Below, one piece after another: positions 7,147-8,995 of a DNA stretch of 8,995 bases. The notes under the pieces were generated by a model. That model made no database searches. It saw only the letters and a program-made list of their open reading frames with translations, and was not told the DNA's origin. Source of the DNA: Wenzhouxiangella sp. (GTDB lineage Bacteria > Pseudomonadota > Gammaproteobacteria > Xanthomonadales > Wenzhouxiangellaceae); assembly GCA_007127425.1 (NCBI GenBank), contig SKZJ01000193.1:1-8995 (forward strand), written 5' to 3'. The position numbers and the translations under genes are program-made. Position 1 is the first letter of the stretch. Every line of letters begins with the position of its first letter.

Positions 7147-7174
7147 AAGCGGCCTGCAGGCCGCCTCCTTCCAT
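7145..7174 (-). other. Possible 9-codon leader ORF before the CHASE3 cyclase
   Basis: ATG GAA GGA ... TGA encodes MEGGGLQAA, spans the whole 16-bp palindrome, and stops inside the ribosome binding site region of the cyclase gene (TGAGGA). The same frame is open further upstream to 7375, but there it overlaps the 3' end of the upstream cyclase and has no protein-like character. It could help open the hairpin by translation; equally it may be chance. Confidence 0.2.
7149..7164. repeat. Perfect 16-bp GC-rich palindrome in the inter-cyclase gap
   Basis: GCGGCCTGCAGGCCGC is fully self-complementary; as RNA it would fold into a 6-bp GC stem (GCGGCC/GGCCGC) with a TGCA loop. On the minus strand it lies between an AAGGAGG (7170-7164) and the GAGGA ribosome binding site (7146-7142), ending two bases from the latter. 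There is no T tract on either side, so an intrinsic terminator is unlikely; a translational or mRNA-stability role, or a protein binding site, is possible. Confidence 0.6.
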
Positions 7175-7235
7175 ACCCGAATTCCGCATACCATGCCCAA
7201 AACCACCGCCCGGCACAACCGCTCGGCAGCGGCGC

Positions 7236-8435
7236 TCAGGCCTGTGGGCCGGCATCATTCTCGCCGACCGCCACCCGGTCACGCCCCTCCCGCTTGGCCT
7301 GGTAGAGGGCGCGATCAACGCGCTGCATGCACTGTTGCCAGCTTTCCCGGCCGATCCGCCACTCCACCACTCCAAGACTTGCCGTCAGCCACAACTCCTG
7401 CTGCATAGCCGGAATCGATGTGGCGGAAATCTTTTGGCGGAGCCGCTCGGCAACATGGCCCGCCTGTTGAAGGCTGGCGCCGGGCAAAAGCACCAGGAAC
7501 TCCTCGCCACCGACCCGGAATGCCGTGTCGCTGTCACGCAGGGCCATTTCAATGCGCCGTGCCACGGCGTTGAGGGCCAGGTCTCCGGCGTGGTGGCCAT
7601 GCTCATCGTTGATCCGCTTGAAGTGATCGATATCCAGCAGCATCAGCGACAGGGGTGTCCCGTTCTCACTGGCGACCGCCATGTGACGCGCCGCGGCCTG
7701 ATCCAGCCCGAGGCGGTTGTTGATGCCCGTCAACGGGTCCTTCGTCGCCAGGCCAATGAGTTCGACCTGCTTCTCTCGAAACATCATGACCACCAGCGCC
7801 ATGGTGATGCAGAAACCGAAAATCATGGCCGCCAGGAATGCCGCCATCTGGAACGGGTCCTGTACGAACGAAGTGGTCAGGGCGGGGCTGAACGCCGCAT
7901 AGCCGAAACGCAGCACCAGGAAAGCCGCGAAACCCAGCAGGACCAGTGCCGCTGCCCGGTGGAAGGCAACCATTCCGGGTCTTTGAGCACGCCACAGCAG
8001 CCAGCCGGCATAGGCGTCGACAAGGATATAGAAGCCCGAATGAATCACGATGCGCGCTCGCAGGGTTTCGCGAGCTTCCGGAAACACCAGCGACGAAACC
8101 AGAATCAACGCCACGACGATCAGTATGGGCCGCATCCAGCAACGCAGCCCCAGATAACGCTGCACACCAACCAGGATCATTCCGTGGCCGAGGCCGATCG
8201 CGGCATTGGCCACCGTACCGACCATCCAGGCCGGCACCGGGACCGGCACCGACTGCAGGATATGACCGATCAGGTAGCCGATGCCGAAAGCCAGTCCGGC
8301 CGCCGCCCAGTCGAGTACCGCGCGCGAACGCATGCCGGCCAGGTAGATCCCCAGCATGGTCGCCGCCATGAGGAAGCCGCTCACCGACGAGGCAAACGCC
8401 ATGGTGCGAACATCCAGCATCAGCAATTCGGTCAT
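7236..8435 (-). CDS. Multi-pass membrane diguanylate cyclase (GGDEF)
   Basis: Predicted c-di-GMP synthase anchored by an N-terminal block of about six or seven membrane helices (roughly 13-33, 42-62, 70-92, 103-118, 130-148, 160-178, 197-219). I cannot assign this sensor block to MASE1, MASE2 or another named family. The cytosolic GGDEF domain runs from about 225: TKDPLTGINNR at 231-241, DIDHFKRINDEHGHHAGD at 268-285, active site GGEEF at 309-313, and inhibitory-site RxxD (RDSD, 300-303) five residues before it. SLGV and ALYQAKREGRDRV close the domain. All catalytic residues are present. ATG 8435 has GGAGG eight bases upstream. It is the first gene of the likely two-cyclase unit and is divergent from murU. 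The two GGDEF domains share the same layout but their sensor parts are unrelated, so a simple whole-gene duplication is unlikely. Confidence 0.92.
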   Translation of the reverse strand: MTELLMLDVRTMAFASSVSGFLMAATMLGIYLAGMRSRAVLDWAAAGLAFGIGYLIGHILQSVPVPVPAWMVGTVANAAIGLGHGMILVGVQRYLGLRCWMRPILIVVALILVSSLVFPEARETLRARIVIHSGFYILVDAYAGWLLWRAQRPGMVAFHRAAALVLLGFAAFLVLRFGYAAFSPALTTSFVQDPFQMAAFLAAMIFGFCITMALVVMMFREKQVELIGLATKDPLTGINNRLGLDQAAARHMAVASENGTPLSLMLLDIDHFKRINDEHGHHAGDLALNAVARRIEMALRDSDTAFRVGGEEFLVLLPGASLQQAGHVAERLRQKISATSIPAMQQELWLTASLGVVEWRIGRESWQQCMQRVDRALYQAKREGRDRVAVGENDAGPQA

Positions 8436-8443
8436 GTGGGGCG

Positions 8444-8448
8444 CCTCC
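8444..8448 (-). promoter_or_regulatory. Ribosome binding site of the multi-pass cyclase
   Basis: GGAGG on the minus strand, eight bases before ATG 8435; it supports that start over the internal Met6 and Met12. Confidence 0.7.
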
Positions 8449-8482
8449 GTGGCAGTTTTCGAAGCGGGCCATGCCGCGACTC

Positions 8483-8499
8483 ACACTATTGATCCATAT
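8483..8499 (+). repeat. 17-bp motif in the cyclase-murU gap, copy 1
   Basis: ACACTATTGATCCATAT, matching copy 2 (8610-8626) at 15 of 17 positions. A CATGCCG lies 13 bases before it (8470), a resemblance shared with copy 2. It is 48 bp from the cyclase start codon, i.e. in that gene's likely promoter region. The function is unknown; a shared regulator site is one possibility. Confidence 0.5.
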
Positions 8500-8609
8500 T
8501 TCATGCCAGGACCGGGAACACATGAATTCTTTCAAAATTAACGGGCCTGCAGTCCATCAAACACGCAAGGATCCCATCAGACTGGAGACAGAGTGGTGCA
8601 TGCCGGCCA

Positions 8610-8626
8610 ACACGATTGGTCCATAT
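8610..8626 (+). repeat. 17-bp motif in the cyclase-murU gap, copy 2
   Basis: ACACGATTGGTCCATAT, on the same strand as copy 1 and 127 bp from it. CATGCCG begins 11 bases before it (8599), against 13 in copy 1, so the resemblance spans about 28-30 bp with a 2-base gap. It ends 46 bp before the murU ATG, directly upstream of an AT-rich TAGATTAAA that could be a weak -10. Confidence 0.5.
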
Positions 8627-8638
8627 GCGCTAGATTAA

Positions 8639-8995
<357 letters not shown>

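Noticed and set aside
7149..7164. Palindrome as an intrinsic terminator between the two cyclase genes
   Set aside because: No run of T follows the hairpin on either strand, and the ribosome binding site of the downstream gene begins two bases after it.
7098..8492. Long plus-strand open frame (464 codons) opposite the multi-pass cyclase
   Set aside because: The translation is rich in His, Arg and Gln with no recognisable motif, while the opposite strand encodes a complete GGDEF protein with a good ribosome binding site.

Overview
The window is high-GC, densely packed gammaproteobacterial chromosome. The SUF regulator type, the amgK/murU recycling pair and the GTAG-headed REP-like palindromes all fit the Xanthomonadales/Chromatiales side of the class (Wenzhouxiangella-like is my guess, not a proof). 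Seven protein genes are visible, two of them cut by or near the window edges: sufC is cut at the left edge and murU at the right edge.

Left third, minus strand: an Fe-S cluster assembly operon read right to left, with an IscR-type Rrf2 regulator (1836-2297), sufB (394-1839) and the first 78 codons of sufC (1-236). Regulator and sufB overlap by 4 bp. sufB and sufC are separated by 157 bp holding an inverted pair of REP-like hairpins and short CCTGAAA repeats that run almost up to the sufC start. In front of the regulator I find a sigma70-like promoter and, over its -10/start region, a 25-bp imperfect palindrome that falls in register with the E. coli IscR type 1 site. This is the best regulatory signal in the window.

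Middle, plus strand: a divergent two-gene unit. The first gene (2447-4300) encodes a 617-residue soluble protein with a GT-A-like glycosyltransferase core and an N-terminal segment that looks like a PqqD-type winged helix; I cannot assign it a substrate. Its stop overlaps by 4 bp the start of amgK (4297-5277), the anomeric MurNAc/GlcNAc kinase of peptidoglycan recycling. murU, the uridylyltransferase that normally acts directly after AmgK and is often its neighbour, starts at 8672, on the same strand but about 3.4 kb away.

Between amgK and murU, minus strand: two consecutive membrane-bound diguanylate cyclases, a multi-pass one (7236-8435) followed by a CHASE3-HAMP-GAF-GGDEF one (5288-7135). 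Both keep the GG[D/E]EF active site and the RxxD inhibitory site. The 100-bp gap between them holds a perfect 16-bp palindrome next to the second gene's ribosome binding site. The 236-bp divergent gap between the upstream cyclase and murU contains two copies of a 17-bp motif, each about 47 bp from one of the two start codons.

No RNA genes, CRISPR arrays, insertion sequences or prophage genes were seen. No stretch over 300 bp lacks a gene. The least explained objects are the PqqD-like/glycosyltransferase fusion coupled to amgK, the split of amgK and murU by c-di-GMP signalling genes, and the repeated motif between cyclase and murU.
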